The translations under genes were made by a program, and so were the position numbers. Source: Heterocephalus glaber (taxonomy: Eukaryota; Chordata; Mammalia; Rodentia; Bathyergidae). Taken from it: 64,000 bases of DNA. The notes beneath the pieces are model-generated. The model was not told where the DNA came from and searched no databases. It saw only the letters and a program-made list of their open reading frames with translations. The DNA is taken from contig NW_004624866.1 of assembly GCF_000247695.1 (NCBI RefSeq), positions 677,158 to 741,157 on the forward strand, read 5' to 3'. Positions 10,540-20,480 of the stretch are shown here, piece after piece (position 1 is the stretch's first letter; every line of letters begins with the position of its first letter).

Positions 10540-10938
10540 GTTCAGTCAGTGGGACAAAAAACTTGACATACACAACTTGAAAGGCTTATGCGGCTCAAGA
10601 TTTTAGAGATTTCTCTCCATAGCAGGTTAGCTCCAAAGCAGAAATACTGCGGTGAAAGGATGCGGTGGAGCAAAGCTGCTTACTTCCTAGAAGCAGAGAG
10701 AGCAAGGAAAGAACAGAGAAGGAATACACACGCTTTAAAGGAAAATCCCCACGGACACTTCAAGGAAGCCACACTTCCTAACAGCCCATTCAGCTAATGA
10801 ACTCATCAATTAATGGACTGATGAGGTTAACACCCTCAAGATTCAATCAGTTCTCTAGGTCCTAACTCTGAACACTGCTGCATTGGTGATCAAGCCCTCA
10901 ATGCAGGAGTCTCTGGGAAACACCTCATATTTAAACCA
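10540..10938 (-). mobile_element. LTR, ERVL-MaLR type (reverse)
   Basis: Read on the minus strand it opens TATGGTTTAAATATGAGGTG, as rodent MaLR LTRs do. It passes a GGCTGTTAGGAAGTGTGGCT block and ends near GTCCCACTGACTGAACG. The right edge lies next to the SINE pair at 10946. The boundaries are approximate and no duplication was established. Confidence 0.55.
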
Positions 10939-10945
10939 TATCCAA

Positions 10946-11044
10946 GGGCTGGGGATTTAGCTCTGTAGTTCTGCTGCCTGCCTCGTAAGTGGAAGGACCC
11001 AAGTTCGATCCCTGGTACCAAAAAAAAAGAAAAAAAAAAGTAAT
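10946..11044 (+). repeat. tRNA-derived SINE
   Basis: Starts GGGCTGGGGATTTAGCTCTG, has B box AAGTTCGATCCCTGGTACC and an A-rich tail. AAACCATATCCAA flanks it at 10933-10945 and 11045-11057. The right copy of this duplication was later hit by the SINE at 11064. Confidence 0.9.
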
Positions 11045-11063
11045 AAACCATATCCAAACTGAT

Positions 11064-11135
11064 TTTTTTGGGGGGGTACCAGGACCTTGCGTTTGCGAGG
11101 CAGGCACCGGAACCAATGAGCTAAATCCCCGGCCC
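11064..11135 (-). repeat. tRNA-derived SINE (reverse)
   Basis: Reverse complement of the same family: a T/G-run, GGTACCAGGACCTTGCGTTT, GAGGCAGGCACCGGAACC, then GCTAAATCCCCGGCC. The duplication CCAAACTGAT lies at 11054-11063 and 11136-11145. The tail B-box region is shortened. It forms an inverted pair with 10946-11044. Confidence 0.88.
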
Positions 11136-11319
11136 CCAAACTGATCTTTATCTTGATACGAAAGTCAGAAAAGGACACTACAAGAAAAGAAAAAATGACA
11201 GGTAAAAATTCTACATGCATATAGATACAAAAATTTTCGATCCAATATCAGAAAATTGAATCACTGAATTCAGTGATTCAAGATAATTCACTATGATCCA
11301 CTGCCATTTGTCACAGAAA

Positions 11320-13597
11320 TATAGATTACTCACATGTGTAAATCTGTAAGTGTAATACATCATTAAGAAAACAAAACAGCCATTTGATCATCTTAATAGA
11401 TGTAGAATGTGCTTTAATGAAAATTAAATATTCTGTCATGATAAAAATTCTCAATAAATTAGGTAATGAAGGAATGTACACCAACACAAGACAACATGTA
11501 ACAAGGCCATAGCTAATAACCCACACAGTGGTTGAAAAGCTGAAAACTTCTAAGATTACAAATAAGAAAAGAATCCTCATTCTCACTACTTCTATTCAAC
11601 AAAGTACTGGAAGTCCTAGCCTGAGGAATTAGAAAAGAAAGAAAAAAAAAAGTCATTCGTATCCCATAGGAGGAAGTTTAACTATTGCTGTTTGCACATG
11701 ACATGATCTTATGCAGAGAAAACACTAAAGACTCAACCAAAATACTATTAGAATGAATAAATACAGTAAAGCTATGGGACACAAAATCAACAGCATTTCT
11801 ACATATTATTAACAAATTATCTGAGAAATCAAGAAAAAAACTCATTTGCAATAGCACAAAAATAAATTATTTGAGTAAATTTAACCAATGAGATAATAAG
11901 ATTTGTAAAATGAAAACTGTAAAACATGGATGACAGAAACCAAAGACACAAACAGAAAAGATATTTTATGTTCAGATAATGGAAGAAATCAGTATTTCTA
12001 AAATGTCCATATTGTGATCCACAAATTCAGTGCAAGGACTAAAATTCCAATGGCATTTTTCATAGAAATAGATTAACAATCTTAAAATAGATATGGCTCT
12101 ACAAAGGCATCAAGTAGTAAAAATAACTGTGAGCAATGGGAACAAAAGAGAAGGCATCATCTCAAAATCTACTGTAAAGCTGCTATAATCAAACAGTATG
12201 GTTCTGTCACAAAATCAAATTTATACAATACAACAGAAATACATCACCATATAATACCATAGAGCCAGAAATAAAAATGCATTTATGGTCAACTAAATTC
12301 TACAAAGTTGCCAAGAGCACACAAGGAGGAAAGTACAGTCTTTTTTAAATGGTGTAGGGAAAAATGAATACTCACATGTAGAAAAATGAAGTTAGACTTT
12401 TACTTTATATTTTATATACATAACAACCCTCTGGGAGGCTGAGGCAAGAGGACTCCAAGTTCAAGTCCAGCTTCAACAAGACCCTGTCTCAAAATAAAAT
12501 ATTAAAAAAGAGAGAAAGGCTGGGGAGGTAACTCAGTGTGAAGGCCCTGAGCTCAATCCCTAGTATTATTAAGAAAGAAAAAAAAAAGAAGGAAATCCAA
12601 AGTATACTAAAGATTTAAACCTAAGACCCAAAACTATAAAATGATTAAAAGAAAACAAGACTCAGGACATTGGTCTTGGCAAAGTTTTGGATGTAACTGT
12701 TAAGACACAGGAACCAAAAGCAAAAAGAAATGGAATTTCATAGATCTAAAAATCTTCTGCAAACAAAGGAAACAACAGTGAGTATCTAAAAAATATATAA
12801 GAAGTTCAAGCAATTCAATAGCAAGAAAACAAAGAGCCCTATTAAAAAGTGGTCAAAGAATCTAAAAAGACATTCATCAAAGGATGATATACATTAGACC
12901 AAAAGTTAAATGAGAAAGTGTGCAATATCACTAATATCAGGACGGCAAATCAAAACTATAAATGAGGCATGCCATACCTGTTGGATGATTATTACCAAAA
13001 AAAGATGAAAGATGACAATGACAAGTATGTGGAGAAAAAAGTACTCTTATTCATTGTTGGTGAAAATGTAAATTACACCCAAGACAGATGGCAGAATCAA
13101 GTTCCTAATAAAGTTAAAAAAGGACTACCATCATCTAGCAATACCACTCTTCAGTATATATAACCAAAGGAACTGAAATTAGCATGTCAAAGACATAACC
13201 CCACTCCCACATTCATTACAGCATTATTCACCATAGCCAAGATACAGAATCAAGGTAAGTTATCTGTCCATCAATGGGATGAATGGAAAAAGATGTGGCA
13301 TATACACACAGTTACATGCTCAAGCAAACAAACACTCAAAATGGACCACTTGTCATCTGCAACAAAATGAATGTACTCAGAGTATGCTGTTTTAAGGGAA
13401 ATAAACCAAGCACAGAGGGGGAAACAACACACCATTTAACTTACATTTAGAACCTAAAATGGCAAAGTCACGGAAGCAGTAGAATGGTGGTTACCAGGGG
13501 ACTAGAGGAAAAGAGGAAGTGGTGGTCAAGGGATACAAAACTGAGGAAATGTTGGTCAAAAGATAGAAAAGTTCAGTTAGACTTAAGAATAAATTTA
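11320..13597 (+). repeat. Old LINE-1, ORF2 RT to 3' end
   Basis: A degraded L1 running from the RT region (GCCATTTGATCATCTTAATA) through the ORF2 C-terminus to an old-type 3' end (GAATGGTGGTTACCAGGGGA near 13481, AATGTTGGTCAAAAG near 13548). It is interrupted by a composite SINE. It directly abuts the 5' end of another L1 at 13598. No frame is intact. Confidence 0.8.
12427..12590 (+). repeat. Composite B1-ID SINE
   Basis: The B1-like part is CTCTGGGAGGCTGAGGCAAG to AAGACCCTGTCTCAAAATAA. The ID-like part is GGCTGGGGAGGTAACTCAGT with CTGAGCTCAATCCCTAG. An A-rich tail follows. Confidence 0.8.
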
Positions 13598-16500
13598 GGG
13601 GACTTCCAGAAAGATAGTGGAATGATGAGGAGCAACAAGTAGGCTTCTTTGATATTTGGAATACAGATACCAGAAGATTGGAGACTTACGGAAGAGAGGA
13701 GGGTGGGAGGTAAATCCCCAGGACATAGAAATGATCTGAAGGAAAGGCTGCACCCTGCAGAGAAAGAGAGGAGACAGACTATAGCAAAGAAAGAGGAGGC
13801 AAAATGGACATCCCCCTGCACTCCCAGCTTGGGGTGTGAGAACCTACAAAAACACAGCAAGAGTGGGCCAGCCCAGAGGCCTCCAGGGAGAAGGGCAGCC
13901 CTGGGGATGGAGCAGTGGATGCTATCTATGTGCTGCAGTGGCTGGTGAGTGACTGGTTCCTGCAATAGCTGTTCCCTGGAGAGATGCCTTTTTGGGGAGA
14001 GGCCAGCTGAACTCAGGATTCAGAGCAGCCATAGGTTGACTTTATCTCAAAGCTGCCAGTTGTTGAAGTCTCATGGCAGCTGGATAGGAGATAACCAATG
14101 GGGTGTCCAGGGCAGATCTGCCAGTAGTCCATGAGGAATGACTAGAGTGTTGCTGCTGGCTGAGGACTCAGGCCTCACCCCCACAAGAGGAGGCCAGGAT
14201 CAGCCAGAACTTCTGTGGCATTCAGAGTGCCTGGTACCCTACCTCAATCCCACTGCAGAATTACTGGGGTTGCCCAGCACAGATCTGGGCTCTGATTTGG
14301 ACACTACCACAAAACTGTAGATACCAGGAGATAACCAGAGGCCTGAAGTCACAGACAAATTTCTTTTATTTTCTTTTTAAACTTGATTGCCGGTTTTTAT
14401 TTTTCAGTGAATGTGAACATTGTTTTTAGTTTTGCTTTGTTCTTGTTTTGGTTTTTTCCTTTCTTTCTCTCCTGTATTTTTCACCAGCTTCCCAAAGGTT
14501 CAACCTTGTCTCTAATCTCTCTTCTTCTATTTTTCTATTTTATCCTCTTATCTCTTTAAAATTCTCTCCCTCTTGAGGGTAAACTCACTCTATTAAAAGG
14601 ATTCTGTCTGTACATAATTTTCTGATTGGTTTTAGATTGCTATATAACTATAAAGCTTGTACCTAGGGTTAAAGGTTTCAAATTAACAACAGTTATCACA
14701 GTTTGTCATTTTCTGGACTGTGCTTGATACTACTGTTATTACAAGTCATACCATTTTAGCCAGGGTGACATAGTTGTGATCAGTAGTTCTTCCTTGTATA
14801 CCAATACAGTGACTGACTGGGGGTTATAAACAATACTAGAGTCCAGTACCAAAAAACTGGTGCTAGGCCTAACACCTACCATGAACTTTAATCCCTAAGA
14901 AGTTGAGGAGGCAGGATCTTGGGACAGACTCAAAAGTCAAAAGCAAGCTACACATAGAAGACATTTTTGAAGAGTAATCATTTCCTAAAGATGTTTCAGT
15001 ACTAGTAACAAAGCTATCTACCATAAGCAATTTTAAAATATCAACACAGAAAATAAATTTTTAATAAAATAGAACATGAGAAAACACAGAAGCAAGATTC
15101 AATCCCAGACTTCCAGCTCATCCAAGGCAAATCCAGGGGTCACTGAGGTGGAAGAAATCAAAAGCCACTCAGCTGGTCTTTTTGAAATGGTAGAAGCAAA
15201 AGTAGCCAAGCATATGAATGCGGCTTTAGGAAAAAAAATGCACAGTTTATTAAAGAAATGATGACCATAATGAAGAACACTGTGAGTAAATCTAGAGTAG
15301 ATACGGATTAAAAAAAAAAAATAGAAGAGCTTAGGAAAATGATGGAAACTATAAGTGTCCTGCATAGCGAACAACTGGATTCCATAAAACAGATTCAAAC
15401 AGATATACAGGAGATTAAAAATTCTATTGAAAGTATACACAGCAATCAATGTGAAGAAAGAATATCAAATCTAGAAGACAGGAACTAACAATTAATATGA
15501 AAGGCAAAAGCCAATACTTATCAGTTATAACCATCAATGTAAATGGTCTCAATTCACCAATTGAAAGAGACTGGCAGAATGGATCAAAAAACAAGATCCA
15601 ACAATATGCTGCATACAATAAACACATTTAACTAAAACAAATTCATAGACCAAAAGTTAAAAGATGGAAAAAAAAATACTCCATGCAACAAGAACCCAGA
15701 AAAAAGCATGGGTAGCTATTCTATTTGCAGACAAATTGGGTTTCAAACCAAGACTGATCAGAAGACATAAAGAAGGTCACTATAATCTAAAAGGAAGAAA
15801 TTACAGTCATAAATATACATGCATCAAATACTGATGCACCAATTATATAAAACAAACACCCATGAATATGAAAAACCACATAAGCACCAATACAATTGTA
15901 ATAGGAGACCTCAATACACCCACTGTCATAAATAGATCAACTAAACAAAAAATTCAACAAAGAAACATCAGAACTGAACCAAACCTTTGGACAAATGGAT
16001 TTAGTAGAAATCTACACTGTTCTACCCCACAACAAAATACATACTCTTCTCAGCAGAACATGTGACTTTCTCCAAAAACAGATCACATACTACCTCATAG
16101 AACATGCTTAAGTAAATGCAAAGGACTGAAATTACACAATGCATATTATTAGACCATAGTGCAATGAAACTGGAAGTCAATGGCAAAAGAAACCACAAAA
16201 TCTATGTAAAAACATGGAAATTAAATAACACCCTCCTGAACAACCAATGGACCACAGATGAAATTAAAGAAGAAATTAGTTTCTACAATTAAACAACAAT
16301 GCCAATATGACATACTGGAATTTATGGAGTACAATGAAAGCAGCCCTACAAGGGAAATTTATAGAAATGAATTCCACATCAGAAAAACAGAGTGAGCGCA
16401 AATAACCTAATGTTGAACCTCAAGCATCTAGAAAAAGAAGAGCAAGTCAAACCCAAAGCCCATATGAAGGAGGAAATTATAAAGACCAGAGCAGAAATTA

Positions 16501-16823
16501 ATGCAATTGAGACTAAGGATCAATGAATTGAACAGCTGGTTCTCTGAAAGATTAAATAAAATTGGCAAACCCTTGACCAACCTGATCAAAAAGAGGGAAG
16601 ACTCAAATCCATGCAATTAAGAATGAAAAGGGTAAAGTCACAATAGACCATGCAGAAATCCAGAAGGACATCAATACCTATTTTGAGAACCTGTACTCTA
16701 GTAAGATGGAAAACTCAGAAGAAACAGATTCCTAGATACATACAAAATCCCAAAGTTGAATCAAGAAGCTAAAAAAGTTCTAAACAACCCAGTATCAGTC
16801 GAGGAAATTGAAGTCATAATTAA
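13598..16823 (+). repeat. LINE-1 with 5'UTR, 5' segment of split copy
   Basis: Begins GGGACTTCCAGAAAGATAGT, a typical non-primate L1 start. About 1.5 kb of 5'UTR follows, then ORF1 remains (15076-15487) and the ORF2 endonuclease region. A piece of the latter reads ASTNTIVIGDLNTPTVINRS-like sequence near 15880-15930. ORF1 is fused to ORF2 at about 15488, so the ORF1 C-terminus is missing. The copy is split at TTAA 16820-16823 by a piggyBac element and resumes at 20481. Confidence 0.85.
15076..15487 (+). pseudogene. L1 ORF1 remnant (N-terminal and coiled-coil part)
   Basis: The frame opens MRKHRSKIQSQTSSSSKANP and stops after 61 codons. Reading on in shifted frames gives a heptad-like, charged segment (SIKQIQTDIQEIKNSIESIH) ending ERISNLEDRN, typical of the L1 ORF1p coiled coil. 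The RNA-binding C-terminal domain is absent because the sequence jumps into ORF2. Normally about 300-370 codons long, this remnant cannot work. Confidence 0.7.
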
Positions 16824-16917
16824 CCTTGGGGCATAACATTGGGTTACATAAACACAGAGCATACTTTCCTAATGAAAATTTGTACTTTGGCATTATAGTA
16901 GCCAGCTGTGCTTCTCA

Positions 16918-17265
16918 GTAGCTTGGGTAAAACAGGAAGCAAAACCAGTGTTTACCCACTTGGTATGACAAATGGCAAGATGTATGCACAAGTGCAAAAG
17001 TGTCAAACAGGGACTTTTACCCACAGGATGCAACGTGTAACATTTCTGTGTATGTTTCCTGAGCATCACAGGGGGGTTCCAATACTCCCACATCATTGAT
17101 CTGCTATGTAAACATGTACTACACCATAACGGAATGTTGGTGTGGCTCACAGTAGCTGGGCCTGGGAAAGCAGGAACCCATCTGTGCATTCAACCATTTG
17201 GCAGATGAACAGCAGGGTGTGTACAGGAGCTCCACAGCCAACAGGTGAGTTTTAGCCATGAAATG
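16918..17265 (+). repeat. Imperfect tandem repeat in piggyBac leader
   Basis: GTAGCTTGGGTAAAACAGGA at 16918 and a diverged copy GTAGCTGGGCCTGGGAAAGC at 17152 head two similar segments about 235 bp apart. Both continue through an ACCCA...CATTTGG-like block into an ACAG...TTTTA-type block. A donor-like ACAG|GTGAGT lies near 17246 and an acceptor-like TTCTGTTAG near 17332, which could bound a leader intron before the transposase start at 17354. This is inference. Confidence 0.35.
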
Positions 17266-17353
17266 CTCATAGCTAAATTTCTGTGCATTTAGGATTTTTT
17301 TTTAAAAAAGCTTTCTTTTGATTTTTCTGTTAGAAGTAGTCCAATTTAGTACA

Positions 17354-18960
17354 ATGGAACATAAAAAACCAGATTTGCAAGTTTTGGAGGAGGTAGAAGG
17401 GGAATCATCAGATTACTCATGCATGGATGACGATGATGATGATGATTTTGATGTTGGCAATGTGAGCCAAAGTTCCTGTGACAGTGAAATAGAGCCATAA
17501 TTGACCAATACACGGGAATGCAGTCCTCCTTGATTCAGATGATGAAGAAAACATCAATGTGAGTACATATTTGACTAATCAAAATGGTATGAAATGGTCA
17601 TGCAACCAAACAGTACAATTCAATGTTAGAACTAGGTTTGAAAGTGTAATGAGGATCTTGGCAGGAGTGAAACCTCACTAGCTAAATTGAAAGTATTCAT
17701 TATCAGACCCCGGAGGTGGGTTCTGATTTCCTGCTCAGTGCTACTAGGGAGGGTTAAAGGAAAAACTCAAAAACAGAATTAGAGAGACAGAGAAATGGGG
17801 AGCCAAGGTGACCAATGCTAGCGCAAGCAAGGCTAAACAAAGGCCCTGAACACCCAGAGCAGTCAATATTTATTGGTGACATAATAGTTAGATTGAGGTA
17901 AAGGAGCTATGTAAGAGGATGTGTAGTTGCTATGAACACATCACTGATGCAGGCAAGGCTTGTAAAGAAAAAGACAAAAGCATTCTTGAATTAGGACCAG
18001 AACAGACAAAATACAGGTTGTGGTTAATAATTAACCTTGTCTTTTTAGTAAAGAAGGGTTTAACTCTGGGAACAGAAACTGGGTAAGTCACTCTGACCTT
18101 GGCACGTAGGATTCGGGCAGACTTGCTTCTCAAAACAAAGCCAAATGTGGGGTTAACTCTTGACGGCCTGCACTGCTTACAGCCTCCTTTGGAACAATCC
18201 ATAATCAATAGGGCAGTCCTCCATAATTCATAAAAATATATGCCTTGGTAGATGCAAAGACATATTATACTTTCAAATTAGAAATTTATCCTGGAGTCAC
18301 TAGGTCTTTATTTGTATAGTAACAAACCAAATGATGTTATGAATAGACTTGTTGCTCCCATCTTCCAAACTAATCAGAATGTGACATTCGACAATTGGTT
18401 TACCAGTTTCCAATTGATGTTACTTTTGCAGACAGAGCACAAGATGACCAGTGTAGGAATAGTACACTAGAACAAAGCAGAAATTCCAAATGAAATGCTG
18501 CAATTTCAAAACAGAAAATTGTATAGTACAATCTTTGGATTTCATAAAGACATAACATTTGCCTCATATATGGTAAAGAAAAACAAACGGGTACTGCTGA
18601 TGTCAAATTGCACCATGATGAAAACATTGATGGAGAAACCTCAACAAAATGAAAGCCTGAGAGAGAAACTTTTTACAACAAAACCAAAGGCACAGTAGAT
18701 GTTGTTGAGTTATGGAGCAACTGTGATACTTCTTGAAACACAAAGCACTGGGTAATGGTTGTGGTTTTACTCAATCCTAAACATGTGTGGCATAGCTGGA
18801 CAATTTACAAAGAAAATAACAAGTGCAAAAGATCATGGAGAAATTTTCTTAGAAGATTGGGACTGGAACTCATAAGAGATCATTTACAGTATAGGAAGAA
18901 CAAAATGTTTCTGGCTAAGGAACTATGCCAAAAAAACTGAGCACATTAATGAGCTGACAG
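17354..18960 (+). pseudogene. piggyBac transposase pseudogene
   Basis: The ATG at 17354 opens MEHKKPDLQVLEEVEGESSD with an acidic run of Asp at about residues 27-34, as many piggyBac-type N-termini have, and stops at 17498-17500. The remainder lies in several frames. A segment near 18235-18290 resembles the IYALVDAKTYYT portion of the catalytic core, and NVTFDNWFTSFQ near 18379-18415 is the conserved DNWFTS region. A further segment (18495-18698, FASYMVKKNKRVLLMS) and one resembling VDVVDELCSNYDTS near 18698-18740 follow. An LTR at 17705-18225 interrupts it. It is inactive through stops and frameshifts. Confidence 0.75.
17705..18225 (-). mobile_element. Probable solo LTR of an endogenous retrovirus
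   Basis: About 520 bp that interrupts the transposase similarity. On the minus strand it has LTR-like composition with CACCAATAAATATTGACTGC (polyadenylation signal) near 17880 and then CTCCCCATTTCTCTGTCTCT. No gag, pol or env sequence is present. I could not fix the edges or a target duplication, so the boundaries are approximate and another repeat type is possible. Confidence 0.45.
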
Positions 18961-19034
18961 GTGAACAGGGAAGTGCAACATCACAAAGACCTACTATAAC
19001 AACAGAAAAATGAAAACGATGTTAACTGTGACCT

Positions 19035-20111
19035 ACAAAAAAGGGCAGGAAAACAAAAACATACATGCTAGCAGTGTGATACCTGTGAATGGAACATGCA
19101 GTTGTCATGTATGAAGAATGCCTTGGGTGTGACAGTTGAAGCAAAGATTATTTCTGTGGTAGACTTTTGATTTTACTTATACTGTAATTCACACAGGTTT
19201 TTATTTCTGATGTTATCTTTTAAATTTTTTTCTTAACATTTTTTTTTTGGTACCGGGGATTGAACTTGGGTCCTTGCACTTGTGAGTCAGGCGGCAGAAC
19301 CACTGAGCTAAATCCCTGGCCCTATCTTTTAAATTTTGTAAACTGTTGATGTGAAAATGGTGATGTCTATTCTAAGCACTCATTACATATTTGAAATTTT
19401 ATTCATATCTTGTTTTCTTGCTAAGTGCATATAGTACAACATAGTGGGAAGCACCTGACAAAAGAGAAAGACAAGAGAGGCGACAAGAACAGTCTGCCAC
19501 ACAGGAAAGGAAAGCTAAGCACATGTGCTATCAGCGTAAGCAAGATGAGTGTATGGAAAATTCAGCTGTCATGTGTGAAGACTGGCATGGATGTGACAAT
19601 TGAAGCAAAAATTATTTTTGTTGTAGAACTCTATTGGTATTTTCATTGTAGTTCATATAGGAATGTATTTCTGATATCTTTTAGGTTTTGTAAGCAAGTA
19701 CACAGCTGTTGTGAAAGTGTTGATGTTTATTCTAAACACAAAAAACATATTAAGAATTTAATACTTTATTGATATTTTATGTTCCTGTTAACTATACATT
19801 GTATAAGAACCTTTCCACAAAACAGCAAGGCCAATGAGATATCAAGTATGTCCTACAAAGAAGACAGGAAAGGAAAACACATATGCTGTCAATGTAAGTT
19901 GATACGTGTGTATGGAACATGCTGCTGTTGTGTGAAAACTGCCTTAGGTGTGATAACTGAAGTGAAAATTATTTTTCTTGTAGAGTTCTATTGGTATTTT
20001 CAATGTTGTTCATATAGGAATTTATTTCTGTGTTCTAGACTTTGTAAAGCAAAAAAGTCGATATTGAAAATGTTAATGACTTTATAACACTCAATAAATA
20101 TTAAAAATTCA
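19035..20111 (+). repeat. Three tandem copies of piggyBac 3' module
   Basis: Three similar units begin near 19035, 19497 and 19853. Shared blocks are CATGCTAGCAGTGTGATACC / GTGCTATCAGCGTAAGC / ATGCTGTCAATGTAAG, then TGGGTGTGACAGTTGAAGC / TGGATGTGACAATTGAAGC / TAGGTGTGATAACTGAAG, and a TATTGGTATTTTCA-type block. After removing the SINE at 19229-19322 and its duplication, the period is near 355 bp. Each unit holds a short Cys-containing frame plus 3' flank. Open frames 19425-19772 and 19779-20087 are units two and three. Confidence 0.75.
19229..19322 (-). repeat. tRNA-derived SINE (reverse)
   Basis: A T-run, GGTACCGGGGATTGAACTTG, then GCGGCAGAACCACTGAGCTA and AATCCCTGGCCC. The duplication TATCTTTTAAATTTT lies at 19214-19228 and 19323-19337. 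It is inserted in the first 3' module of the piggyBac copy. Confidence 0.9.
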
Positions 20112-20340
20112 ATACTTTAAAAAAATTTTCCTGAAGGGAAAGGAAAAATTATGAGAAATGGAAAAAGAGGAAACAAAGTCTTTATAAATAGGGAAGGGTG
20201 AAAGGGGTGAAGGGAGGGCAGAGAATGGGGAAAAAATAAGAACCAAGATACATCATGTAAAGGTACAAGTTCCCAATGATAAATGTAAATGTATTGTACA
20301 CCTAAAATGTACCAATAAAAGAATTTAAGGAAAAAAATTT
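20112..20340 (+). repeat. Small 5'-truncated L1 3' end
   Basis: A purine-rich lead (GGGAAGGGTGAAAGGGGTGA), AAGAACCAAGATACATCATG, GTACACCTAAAATGTACCAA and AATAAAAG, then an A/T-rich tail. It is the same tail family as at 1-105 and 51804-51947. It sits between piggyBac 3' sequence on both sides. Similar AAAAAAATTTT runs flank it, but a duplication is not certain. Confidence 0.65.
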
Positions 20341-20480
20341 TTTTTCCGGTAAAGTACTCATTGTTTAAAATAAAACTCATAAAATTAAAATTCATAATTC
20401 ATCAATAGACATATTCTAAAGAATAAATGTGGGTATTAAACTCACCACAATGAGTTTTTAAGCTTAATGGCCCAAGTTAA

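Larger units (their letters stand above)
16824..20476 (+). mobile_element. piggyBac-family DNA transposon, inserted in L1
   Basis: The element lies between TTAA at 16820-16823 and TTAA at 20477-20480. L1 ORF2 sequence continues on both sides, so the insertion boundary is clear. The left end reads CCTTGGGGCATAA and the complement of the right end reads CTTGGGCCATTAA, an imperfect terminal inverted repeat. Inside are a 5' leader, a broken transposase frame with the DNWFTS-type motif of piggyBac transposases, and a triplicated 3' end. Three later insertions (an LTR, a SINE and an L1 tail) lengthen it. TTAA duplication, TIRs and transposase pieces agree; the exact family name is unknown. Confidence 0.85.
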
